A stretch of 64,000 bases of DNA from an uncultured Draconibacterium sp. (GTDB taxonomy: Bacteria > Bacteroidota > Bacteroidia > Bacteroidales > Prolixibacteraceae). The stretch is from NCBI RefSeq assembly GCF_963674925.1, contig NZ_OY771647.1, forward strand, positions 883,501 through 947,500. Direction: 5' to 3'. The first letter of the stretch is position 1. Every line of letters starts with the position of its first letter. Positions 46,640-54,696 of the stretch are shown here, piece after piece. The notes beneath the pieces are model-generated. The model did not search any database and had not been told where the DNA came from. It was given only the letters and a program-made list of their open reading frames with translations. A program made the position numbers and the translations under genes.

Positions 46640-47023
46640 TTAGCTGGATGAATGTTTTTTGTACAGTCGCTTGGTTTGCAAGCTGGTTGAACCAAAATTA
46701 ATTAGCAAACCCGTTTCTAAATTGTAAGCTGTTAGATAATTTAAACCTTGGGCCAGATGAACATCCTCAAGGTTAATTATTGCTTTCATTTCAACCATTA
46801 CTTTTTCTTCAATAATAAAATCAGCTCGGCGTTTCCCAACTTCATATCCTTCGTAATAAATGGGCATTTCTTGCTCACGTTTATAGGCAATTCCAACATT
46901 ATTCAACTCTATGGCCAAACATCTTTGATAAATTACCTCCTGGAATCCATTTCCCAAAGTGTTGTGAACTTTCATTGCACAACCAATAATTTTATATGTC
47001 AGGTCATCATCTATTTTCGTCAT
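46640..47023 (-). CDS. GxxExxY protein (PDDEXK-type nuclease fold, small)
   Basis: A soluble protein of 127 residues of the GxxExxY family, named after GFQEVIY here (in HNTLGNGFQEVIYQRCL). Further family landmarks are RREQEMPI-like KREQEMPIYYEGYEVG, RADFIIEEKVMVEMKAI, which carries the D...E-x-K nuclease-like signature, and HLAQGLNYLTAYNLETGLLINFG. The family has a restriction-endonuclease-like fold but no proven function, and is frequent as a solitary small gene in Bacteroidota. It interrupts the permease array with gaps of 51 and 57 bases, on the same strand. Its presence has no evident link to transport. Confidence 0.9.
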   Translation of the reverse strand: MTKIDDDLTYKIIGCAMKVHNTLGNGFQEVIYQRCLAIELNNVGIAYKREQEMPIYYEGYEVGKRRADFIIEEKVMVEMKAIINLEDVHLAQGLNYLTAYNLETGLLINFGSTSLQTKRLYKKHSSS

Positions 47024-47080
47024 TTTCTTTCTCTAATCTTGATAATCCATTAATCCGGCATATCCTGTTTCCGACATTAT

Positions 47081-49456
47081 TTACTCATACCGAAGTGACT
47101 CAACCGGATTTCGTGTCGCAGCACGCCAGCTGTGCCAGCTAACGGTAAGCAATGCAATTCCCAAAGCCATTATTCCTGCCAGTGCAAAAATCCACCAGCT
47201 CACATTGGTTTTGTAAGCAAAATTCTCGAGCCACTTACTCATGGCATAAAAAGAAAGCGGAGTAGCAATAGCAAATGCAATTAATACCCATTTTACAAAA
47301 CTCTGATTCAACAATCCCAGTATTTCTGAGACGGTTGCACCGTTTACTTTTCGGATACCGATTTCTTTGGTTCGTTGCTGCGAAATAAACAAGGCCAACG
47401 CACTGATTCCAATAACACTAATAAGTATCCCGATGGTTGAAAAAGCAAAAAGAATTCGACTTAAAATGGTTTCTGCCTTATATTGTTGAGCAATTTTTTC
47501 ATCGATAAAAAAGTAGTCGGGTTCCTGGTTGGGGTAATATTCATTCCAGGTGTTTTTTATGGCTTCCATGCCGGCATGCAGGTTGTTAATCCGTACGTGG
47601 GTAAAACGTGCTCTTGACCCGCCTTCATCCAGCCAAAACGCAAAGTCGCCAATACTTTCGTGTGCCGAGCTGTAATTAAAATCTTCAGCAACCCCGACAA
47701 AATTAATACGTGTTTCTCCCGGTCCCAAGGGTTGTGCATTTGAATAGGCTATAAGATTATCCATACTGCCGTGTTTCTCCATCAATCGTTGGTACAAATG
47801 ATTGTTTATCACCATTCCCCGCACGGTATCGGCATCCGGTTTTATCCAGTTATGTATAAGCTTAATATTCATGGTTTTGAGGTAGTCGTAGTTGGCAAAA
47901 ACAAATTCAGCAGTACCCTCAATTCCCAGTCCTTCCAAATTCATTCCCTGTGCCGGATAACCAAAATGTTGTGCCGTCATTCCTACTGAAACTACCTGAC
48001 TTTGTTTTTCCAGTTCGCGGGCCAAAACAGCGGGGTCCTTCGAAAAATCCTTCAGGTAGAGCACAACCACATTTTCCTTATCGAAACCCAATGGTTTATT
48101 TAAAACAAAACTGATCTGCTTATTTACCAACAAGGTTCCTGAAACAAGAATAATCACAATCGTCACCTGCACAACCAGCAAGGATTTCAGCACATAACTG
48201 CCCGAAAAGTTGTTACGCCCCGCCAAAATATCGATGGCTGAACTGCGTGCCAGTAGAAATACCGCCACAAAAAAGGCAGTGAGCAGTAGACAAGTGATTA
48301 AAACTCCAATAATGGTAAGATATACTACCGGCTCTGAAAAATAAATAGCGAATTCAATCTCGAACAAACTGTTAATCATTGGCTTTAAACTTTCAATGGC
48401 CAATAATGAAATGCCAATGGCCATCGTACAAACCAAAAACACTTCCGTTAAAACTTGCCTAACCAACTGAAGTTTCGTGGCTCCTATCGATTTTTTTAGG
48501 CCCAGCTCTTTTGATCGTTTTATCAATTTGGCAATAGAAAGATTGGTAAAGTTTAACAACGAAATCGTAAGAATGACAAATGAAATGAGGATAAACAAGC
48601 CAATATTTATCTTGCTTGAGCTTTCGCGCAACTCAAAACGGTAATCCGATTTTAAGTGAATATCATCCATGGGAAACAAGGCAAAACCATATTCCTGCGG
48701 ACCGGGTATAGTTTTCAGGCTGCTATTGTCGTAGAAAGCAGCTACCTTTTCGGCAACGAGTTTCGGATCTGCATCTTTCTGAAGTTTGAAATAGTTATAA
48801 GTCCACTGTATTTTTCGGTCGGGCAACGAAGCAAAGCGTTCTTGCAGTCCTCCTTTTTGAGAGATCAGCAGTTCGTACCTGAAATGAGTTTTCGGATGGG
48901 TATTTTTTACCACTCCCCGAATTTCATAATCGCCCAGATCCCTGGTATATTGTAGTGCTTCAATTTTTATAGTTTGCCCAACAGGATTTAGGTTACCGTA
49001 ATATTTACGGGCAAAATCTTCGGTAACAAAAACAGTATTGGGTTTCGAAATTTCTGACAAATCACCAACCACAGGCACAACTTCAAATAGCTCCATAAAT
49101 GCCTCGTCAACCGACATGATATCCTTTTGTGAGATGGAGGTTTCGCCCATTTTAATAGTTCCCTCGTTGCAATGCGAAAACTGAGTCGCTATCTCAACTT
49201 CTGGTATTTCTTCAGAAGCTTTATAAACGATTCCCATACTACGCGCCCATGCCGCATTATCGAGACCGCCGGGAACCGAGGTAACACGATAAATATTCTG
49301 GTGCCCGGTAAAATGTTTATCAAAGCTTTTTTCATTTGATACGTGAATGAACAAAATCAGAAAAGACGAAATCCCGATCACCAATCCAAAAATGTTGATC
49401 AGCGAAAAAGCCTTGTCTTTAAAAAGGCGCCGTAATGTAATTTTTAGGTTATACAT
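47081..49456 (-). CDS. FtsX/MacB-type ABC transporter permease
   Basis: A permease of 791 residues, paralogous over its whole length to the permease at 52289-54679: both start MY(N/S)LKIT(L/I)RRL, share FLxLFIHVSNEKSFDKHxTGHxNIYR, HPKTHFxYELLxSQKG, DDIHLKSDYRFELRESSSKIN and a GxxHAGMxAIKxxWNxHYPNQ region. So one gene gave rise to both, with the SSGGG-repeat and SMP-30 genes between them. The C-terminus (SWHSWRAATRNPVESLRYE) is close to but not part of the most homogenised group. No echo is seen after the stop; the next gene downstream is the GxxExxY gene. Confidence 0.92.
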   Translation of the reverse strand: MYNLKITLRRLFKDKAFSLINIFGLVIGISSFLILFIHVSNEKSFDKHFTGHQNIYRVTSVPGGLDNAAWARSMGIVYKASEEIPEVEIATQFSHCNEGTIKMGETSISQKDIMSVDEAFMELFEVVPVVGDLSEISKPNTVFVTEDFARKYYGNLNPVGQTIKIEALQYTRDLGDYEIRGVVKNTHPKTHFRYELLISQKGGLQERFASLPDRKIQWTYNYFKLQKDADPKLVAEKVAAFYDNSSLKTIPGPQEYGFALFPMDDIHLKSDYRFELRESSSKINIGLFILISFVILTISLLNFTNLSIAKLIKRSKELGLKKSIGATKLQLVRQVLTEVFLVCTMAIGISLLAIESLKPMINSLFEIEFAIYFSEPVVYLTIIGVLITCLLLTAFFVAVFLLARSSAIDILAGRNNFSGSYVLKSLLVVQVTIVIILVSGTLLVNKQISFVLNKPLGFDKENVVVLYLKDFSKDPAVLARELEKQSQVVSVGMTAQHFGYPAQGMNLEGLGIEGTAEFVFANYDYLKTMNIKLIHNWIKPDADTVRGMVINNHLYQRLMEKHGSMDNLIAYSNAQPLGPGETRINFVGVAEDFNYSSAHESIGDFAFWLDEGGSRARFTHVRINNLHAGMEAIKNTWNEYYPNQEPDYFFIDEKIAQQYKAETILSRILFAFSTIGILISVIGISALALFISQQRTKEIGIRKVNGATVSEILGLLNQSFVKWVLIAFAIATPLSFYAMSKWLENFAYKTNVSWWIFALAGIMALGIALLTVSWHSWRAATRNPVESLRYE

Positions 49457-49796
49457 TCATTGGTATTTAAGTGCCGGTATTGAGCCACTAATTTTGTTAT
49501 GCATAATATACCCAACTCTTGTGCCTTAAATACTAATGCCTGAATTCTAAACACTTATCAATTATACGATTTTTATTGTGTAAATTTTTTTGACAAAAAC
49601 TGTAAAATTACTTGTCACAGAGATCAGAACGCTGATTACACCGATTTTGCAGATTTGCACTGTTGCAGATCACGGACTTATGCGTTTTGTGCGAATTCTT
49701 TCAGAAAAGATCTCCTGGATAACAAAATATAGTGAGGACTTCACTTAAAGAGAAATCCTCACTATTACTTTTAATTTTTACAGAAGGAATCGAGAT
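49457..49796. other. Intergenic region with a hairpin, no gene
   Basis: About 340 bases between the permease start and the SSGGG-repeat gene end. It contains a stretch near 49617-49690 of the type CACAGAGATCAGAACGCTGA, common between Bacteroidota genes, and the terminator-like hairpin at 49729-49765. It should carry the promoter of the permease group downstream. Confidence 0.4.
49729..49765 (-). terminator. Probable terminator of the SSGGG-repeat protein gene
   Basis: ATAGTGAGGA (49729-49738) and TCCTCACTAT (49756-49765) pair perfectly over 10 bases. On the minus strand they are followed by TTTTGTT, a weak U-tract. It starts about 30 bases after the stop codon at 49797. Confidence 0.6.
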
Positions 49797-50798
49797 CTAA
49801 TCCTCGTAACTGATGTTAACGTTACCGCCTGATGCATGTGCATAGACCGGTATTCCACCGCCGTTCATTTTACCTTTTACGCGGTCTTTTTCGGAAGAGC
49901 CATTAAAGTTATGCAGATCAATATTCACTCTGCCTGAACGCAAATCAAGATCGAGGCCCATTTTCTCGCCACCGTGAATAACTGCAGAAACACCACCTCC
50001 GCTTGATTGCAGGTATAATTCATCGCTAAGATTGCGAATATTAACACGTACTGACCCGCCGCTTGATTTAGCTGTTACCGAGCTGGCTTCGCCACTTACG
50101 CTAACACCGCCGCCGCTGCTGGAAGCATCTGCCGGGCCATGAATATCTTCGAGGGTTACACCACCTCCTGAACTGCGTGCATAAACACTTCCGTGCGCGC
50201 CTTCAACGTTAACACCGCCACCGCTGGAACTTAAACGGATATCGCCATCGTGGTTGGTGGCTTTAACACCGCCACCCGATGAGCTGGCTTTTGTGCTGCC
50301 GCTTGTGTTCTCCAGTCGCACGCCACCGCCACTGCTCGAGAAATCGTGTGTACCTTTTACTCCCGAAATTTTCAGGCCGCCGCCGCTTGACGACACATCG
50401 CACGACATTTCTTCCGGAACGATAATGGTTAACGAAATACCTACATTATTCCTCCAGAAATTCATTCTACCCTTGCGTTTCACTACTGCGGTAATGGTTG
50501 ATCCACTTTTTGAAAAATCGATATCGAAATCATCGAGAACCTCTTTTAGCTCCCTATCGGACGGCGATAAAAGATGTCCGTTTTTGCGTACAAAAGCCTG
50601 AATAATAACCTGGGGCTGATTGTGTGTTTGGACTGTTACTCCACCTCCCGACGATGAAGCATTGAGTTGCCCCGGCTGGTTGATATCAAAGGTTTTTGTA
50701 ATGGTTGGCTGGCCATCTTTTGCAAATCCATTCAACGAAAGCACAGCGGTCAGCACTGCTATTATCGTAAATAATTTGAGGTTCTTTTGAGTTTTCAT
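49797..50798 (-). CDS. Exported DUF4097-like protein with 18-residue SSGGG repeats
   Basis: An exported protein of 333 residues with a signal peptide (about 1-26). The motif SSGGG occurs nine times (one as SSGGS). From residue 137 to 245 it recurs at exact 18-residue spacing (137, 155, 173, 191, 209, 227, 245), with another at 265 and one at 49. Each unit reads about SSGGGVxxxxxxGxxxxx, as expected for a right-handed beta-helix or a DUF4097-type adhesin-like repeat. The end (VNIDLHNFNGSSEKDRVKGK, NGGGIPVYAHASGGNVNISY) also fits DUF4097. It lies in the middle of the permease array on the same strand, with its own terminator. Its role is unknown; transport or binding partners are a guess. Confidence 0.85.
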   Translation of the reverse strand: MKTQKNLKLFTIIAVLTAVLSLNGFAKDGQPTITKTFDINQPGQLNASSSGGGVTVQTHNQPQVIIQAFVRKNGHLLSPSDRELKEVLDDFDIDFSKSGSTITAVVKRKGRMNFWRNNVGISLTIIVPEEMSCDVSSSGGGLKISGVKGTHDFSSSGGGVRLENTSGSTKASSSGGGVKATNHDGDIRLSSSGGGVNVEGAHGSVYARSSGGGVTLEDIHGPADASSSGGGVSVSGEASSVTAKSSGGSVRVNIRNLSDELYLQSSGGGVSAVIHGGEKMGLDLDLRSGRVNIDLHNFNGSSEKDRVKGKMNGGGIPVYAHASGGNVNISYED

Positions 50799-50901
50799 AA
50801 TGCGTTTGATTTAATTGTTTTAAACTGATTATTAGTTATAAGACGACAAAGTTTTGGAATAGTTACTATTATTTTCAAATCGATCTCCCCATAATTATTT
50901 C

Positions 50902-51026
50902 ATCGGGCTGAAAGCCCAGACTATTCTAACCCAACGGCAAAGCGAATGCGACACCTTGGGATTCAGACAGCCTATCTTTACGTCGCCCGGTAAGGGCAGA
51001 TTAATAAACTGGGCTTTCAGCCCGAT
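50902..51026. repeat. Intergenic element bounded by 17-bp inverted repeats
   Basis: ATCGGGCTGAAAGCCCA (50902-50918) and TGGGCTTTCAGCCCGAT (51010-51026) are perfect inverted repeats, each itself partly palindromic (GGGCT/AGCCC), around 91 bases with no open frame. A run of eight T follows. Another small hairpin CCCAAGAC/GTCTTGGG lies at 51045-51063. The layout resembles a bipartite REP-like (BIME) element of Bacteroidota. The whole gap 50799-51119 holds no gene. Confidence 0.65.
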
Positions 51027-51119
51027 ATCCTTTTTTTTCATCTACCCAAGACGATGTCTTGGGCTCAATTTAGCTGTCCTTTCAGAACGAAAAATCAGGA
51101 TTGGACAATTTTAATGAAT

Positions 51120-52118
51120 TCATTTTTTAAGGTGAACGCGCATGAGCGTATTGTCAGCGGTCACGTACAATGCCGAATAATCCTCATCGAATGCGCAGTT
51201 TGCCGTCTCTTTCCCTGTTTCTATTTTTCCCAGGATTTTCCCGTCCGGAGAGAAAATAAAAATTCCGCCTGGCCCTGTGGCAAAAATCGTCCCATTCCTG
51301 TGCACTTTCATTCCGTCAGGAAGTCCATTATCCGCAAAAACCAGGTTTGTTGCATCGTAAAAAACTTTACCGTTCTTAATGCCTCCATCCTGTTTCACAT
51401 CATAAACCATCCAGATGGCCCTCTCCGGGTCTGAATTGGCCACATATAATTTTGTTCCATCAGGCGAAAAAGCAATTCCATTTGGACGGGTCAATGCTTT
51501 TGTGAGCAACTGAATTTCACCCGATTTTGAAATTTTATAGACCCCCTGAAAATCCAATTCCTTTGCCGGGTCATCCACATTTTTTTCAAGCCCGTATGGC
51601 GGATCGGTAAAATACAATTCACCGGTTTTACTGAAAACTGCATCGTTGGGGCTGTTTAGTTTCTTTCCCTGATAGCTGTCAGCCAGGGTTTCAAATTTTG
51701 GTGCCGGATCACTCAAGGGTGCTAACATTTTTGCTATTCTGCGATCGCCGTGCTGGCAAAGAACCAGACTCCCATCCGAAGCTAAAAGCAAGCCATTGGA
51801 ACCAAGCTCTCCACCTCTGTCTTGTTCCCCGGTATATCCCGATGGTTTAAGATACAACTGCAGTCCACCGGATTCACTCCATTGATAAATTGAATTTTCA
51901 GGAATAGCTGAAAAAATAAGTTTATTCTCAGAAGCCAGCCAAAGCGGTCCCTCTGACCACCCAAAGCCATCGGCCAGAATTTCAATACCAGCAGAAACAT
52001 CAATCAAATCGTTCAGACTCGAATCATCAATAATGATTTTTCCAGTGGTTTGATAATTCTGAGCGAAAGCTGGAAATGCCAAAAACAATGATAAAATCAG
52101 GTAACTAAATTGGTGCAT
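51120..52118 (-). CDS. Exported SMP-30/gluconolactonase-like protein
   Basis: An exported protein of 332 residues with a signal peptide (1-20, ending FAQ) and a six-bladed beta-propeller of the SMP-30/gluconolactonase/LRE family. Typical signatures are GFGWSEGPLWLASENKLIFS (metal ligand Glu in the EGP motif), LNSPNDAVFSKTGELYFTDP, TRPNGIAFSPDGTKLYVANS and FADNGLPDGMKVHRNGTIFA. Members hydrolyse lactones of sugars or act on phosphotriesters with a divalent metal. It lies between the SSGGG-repeat protein and an echo-bearing permease, on the same strand. The physiological lactone is not predictable from context. Confidence 0.92.
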   Translation of the reverse strand: MHQFSYLILSLFLAFPAFAQNYQTTGKIIIDDSSLNDLIDVSAGIEILADGFGWSEGPLWLASENKLIFSAIPENSIYQWSESGGLQLYLKPSGYTGEQDRGGELGSNGLLLASDGSLVLCQHGDRRIAKMLAPLSDPAPKFETLADSYQGKKLNSPNDAVFSKTGELYFTDPPYGLEKNVDDPAKELDFQGVYKISKSGEIQLLTKALTRPNGIAFSPDGTKLYVANSDPERAIWMVYDVKQDGGIKNGKVFYDATNLVFADNGLPDGMKVHRNGTIFATGPGGIFIFSPDGKILGKIETGKETANCAFDEDYSALYVTADNTLMRVHLKK

Positions 52119-52224
52119 TTTGTTCTCTTTTAAGTTTGACTTATACCTATAAAGTTATGAATAACCATTGGCATTCGTATTATAACTCCCATAAGCCCCT
52201 TTAGGGGTTTGGGGTAAAACGAAG

Positions 52225-52288
52225 CTATTCATACCTGAGTGCCTCAATACTGACGAAACTTCGTTTGTCAGCATCTCCGCACTTCTCA
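52225..52288 (-). repeat. Echo of a permease gene end plus hairpin linker (copy 2)
   Basis: Beyond the true stop at 52289, the minus strand contains a second end, codons for SIEALRYE and a stop (52225-52251). Between them lies a strong hairpin: CTGACGAAAC pairs with GTTTGTCAG (one bulge), flanked by AGTGC near the echo and GCACT near the true stop. The outer bases match those of copies 1 and 4; the hairpin sequence does not. Confidence 0.65.
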
Positions 52289-54679
52289 CTACTCGTATCG
52301 AAGTGCTTCGACAGGATTCCTCGTAGCAGCCCGCCAACTCTGCCAGCTAACGGTTAGCAATGCAATGCCCAAAGCCAGCACACCGGCCAGCGCGAATATC
52401 CACCAACTTAAAGTTGTTTTGTAGGCAAAGTTTTCAAGCCATTTATTCATGGCGTAGTAGGCAATGGGCGTGGCAATTATAAAAGCGATGGCTACCCATT
52501 TTATAAAGTTTTTGTTGAGCATGACCATCACCTCCGAGATCTTGGCTCCGTTTACTTTGCGGATGCCAATTTCTTTAGTGCGTTGCTGCGAAATAAATAA
52601 TGACAATGCACTAATTCCTATTATGCTAATCAATATGCCAATGCCTGAGAAAACAAAAAGAATGCGACTTAGGATGGATTCTGCTTCGTATTGCTGAGCT
52701 ATTTTCTCATCCATAAAAAAGTAATCCATTTCCTGGTTGGGATAATGCACGTTCCACACCTTTTTAATAGCGTCCATGCCAGCATGCAAACTCTCATTAC
52801 CTAAGCGTATATGAGCAAAGCGTGCACGGTTTCTTGCTTCATCCAATCTAAAAACAAAATCACCTATGTTTTCGTGAGCTGAATTGTAATTAAAATCTTC
52901 GGCTACTCCAATAAATTTTATAGCCTGATAATTGTTTTGTCCACCTTGCGCGACTTGCGATTGCTGGAAAGCGTTTAGAGCTTCTATACTTCCGTGTTTC
53001 TCCATCAAACGTTTGTACAGGTGATTGTTTATCACCATTCCCCGAACAGTATCGGCAGTGGGGTTTATCCAGTTTTCAATCAATTTAATATTCATGGTTT
53101 TTAGGTAATCGTAGTTGGCCGAAACTACCTCCGCAGTTCCTTCAATACCTAAACCTTCAAGCGACATCGTTTGTGTAGGATATCCGAAGTACTGATATGT
53201 CATTCCAACTCCGGTAACCTGACTTTGCTGCCTGAGTTCTTTTGTAAAAACACCTGCATCCCTTTTTAGGTCTTTCATGTGAAGAACAACTATATTTTCC
53301 TTATCAAAGCCTAAGGGTTTATTTAATACAAAGTCAATTTGTTTGTTAACCAAAAATGTTCCTGATATTAGTACAATTACAATAGCAACCTGTCCGACCA
53401 AAAGGCTTTTTAGTAAATAGCTTCCCGAAAAATTATTTCGTAGGGCAAGCATATCAGTGGTGGAATTTCTACCCAGAAAAAATATAGCAATAAAAAGGGC
53501 TGTTACCGCTTGGCATAAGCCAATAACTGCGAATATACTCCAGTAAACAACTGGTTCGTGGTAATATATTTTAAAATCTATGTCAAACAATTGATTAATG
53601 AAGGGGGTTACAAGCTGAATAGACAACAATGAAATACCCATAGCCAGTATACAAACAATCAATACTTCGGTTAATACCTGCGTAATAATTTGCCACCGGT
53701 TAGCCCCAATAAACTTTTTTAAGCCCAGTTCTTTTGAACGTTTAATAAGTTTGGCGATGGTGAGGTTGGTAAAATTTAACAAGGAAACCAGCAAAATAAC
53801 AAATGATACAATTATAAATAGTGAAATATTTATTTTGCTCGAACTTTCGCGCAACTCGAAACGGAAATCCGATTTCAGGTGGATATCGTCAATTGGGAAC
53901 AACGAAAAATCGAATTCTTTAGGTCCACCTTCTTGTTTTAAAGAACTCTTATCCCAAAAAGCCCCTATCTTTTTGGCAACCAATTCGGGAGATGCACCTT
54001 TCTGAAGTTTAAAGTAATGGTAAGCCCATAGAGTTTTTAAGGTTGGTAATGTTTTTTCAAAAGCTTTTTGCATGTTACCTTTTTGCGATGCTAGCAATTC
54101 GTATTTAAAATGTGTTTTGGGGTGCGCATTTTTTACTATTCCACGAACTTCATAATCACCAATATCTTGATTATACTGGGCAGTTTCAAATTTGATGATT
54201 TGCCCTACAGGATTTAGGTTTCCATAGTGTTTACGAGCAAAATCTTCTGTAATAAAAACAGTATTTGGTTTCTCCAATTCCGAAAGGTTGCCCAGTGTGG
54301 CTTTAACTTCAAATATTTTAATAAAAGCCTCATCAACCCAAAAAATATCCTTCTGTTGTAATGAATTATCATTGATTTTTATGGTGCCAACAGGGCTATG
54401 TATAAACTGGGTCGCCAATTCAACCTCTGGAATTTCAGACGATGCGGAATGAACAATACCCAAACTACGTGCCCATTTGCTGGGATTGCCCCTGGCAGTC
54501 GAGTTGATTCGATAAATATTTTCATGTCCTGTAATATGCTTGTCGAAACTTTTTTCGTTTGAAACATGGATAAATAAAACAAGAAATGATGTAATGCCAA
54601 TTACTAAACCAAAGACATTAATTAGCAAAAAAGCTTTGTCTCTTAACAGTCGACGTATGGTTATTTTTAAACTGTACAT
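52289..54679 (-). CDS. FtsX/MacB-type ABC transporter permease
   Basis: A permease of 796 residues, a full-length paralogue of the one at 47081-49456 (MYSLKITIRRL, LFIHVSNEKSFDKHITGHEN, RFELRESSSKIN). Its last 75 residues, however, match those of the permease at 54697-57075 much more closely: both end KWVAIAFIIATPIAYYAMNK, differing mostly by one residue there, then WLENFAYKTTLSWWIFAL and RNPVEALRYE. At DNA level I count 8 differences in about 180 aligned bases, while the upstream parts are unlike. The 3' end is thus a mosaic. It is followed by a hairpin linker and an echo of the gene end. Confidence 0.92.
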   Translation of the reverse strand: MYSLKITIRRLLRDKAFLLINVFGLVIGITSFLVLFIHVSNEKSFDKHITGHENIYRINSTARGNPSKWARSLGIVHSASSEIPEVELATQFIHSPVGTIKINDNSLQQKDIFWVDEAFIKIFEVKATLGNLSELEKPNTVFITEDFARKHYGNLNPVGQIIKFETAQYNQDIGDYEVRGIVKNAHPKTHFKYELLASQKGNMQKAFEKTLPTLKTLWAYHYFKLQKGASPELVAKKIGAFWDKSSLKQEGGPKEFDFSLFPIDDIHLKSDFRFELRESSSKINISLFIIVSFVILLVSLLNFTNLTIAKLIKRSKELGLKKFIGANRWQIITQVLTEVLIVCILAMGISLLSIQLVTPFINQLFDIDFKIYYHEPVVYWSIFAVIGLCQAVTALFIAIFFLGRNSTTDMLALRNNFSGSYLLKSLLVGQVAIVIVLISGTFLVNKQIDFVLNKPLGFDKENIVVLHMKDLKRDAGVFTKELRQQSQVTGVGMTYQYFGYPTQTMSLEGLGIEGTAEVVSANYDYLKTMNIKLIENWINPTADTVRGMVINNHLYKRLMEKHGSIEALNAFQQSQVAQGGQNNYQAIKFIGVAEDFNYNSAHENIGDFVFRLDEARNRARFAHIRLGNESLHAGMDAIKKVWNVHYPNQEMDYFFMDEKIAQQYEAESILSRILFVFSGIGILISIIGISALSLFISQQRTKEIGIRKVNGAKISEVMVMLNKNFIKWVAIAFIIATPIAYYAMNKWLENFAYKTTLSWWIFALAGVLALGIALLTVSWQSWRAATRNPVEALRYE

Positions 54680-54696
54680 AGGCTAGTGACTTTGAT

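Noticed and set aside
50014..50390. CRISPR-like DNA periodicity
   Set aside because: The repeats are 54-base units in a coding frame giving SSGGG motifs at 18-residue spacing; there are no spacers or cas genes.
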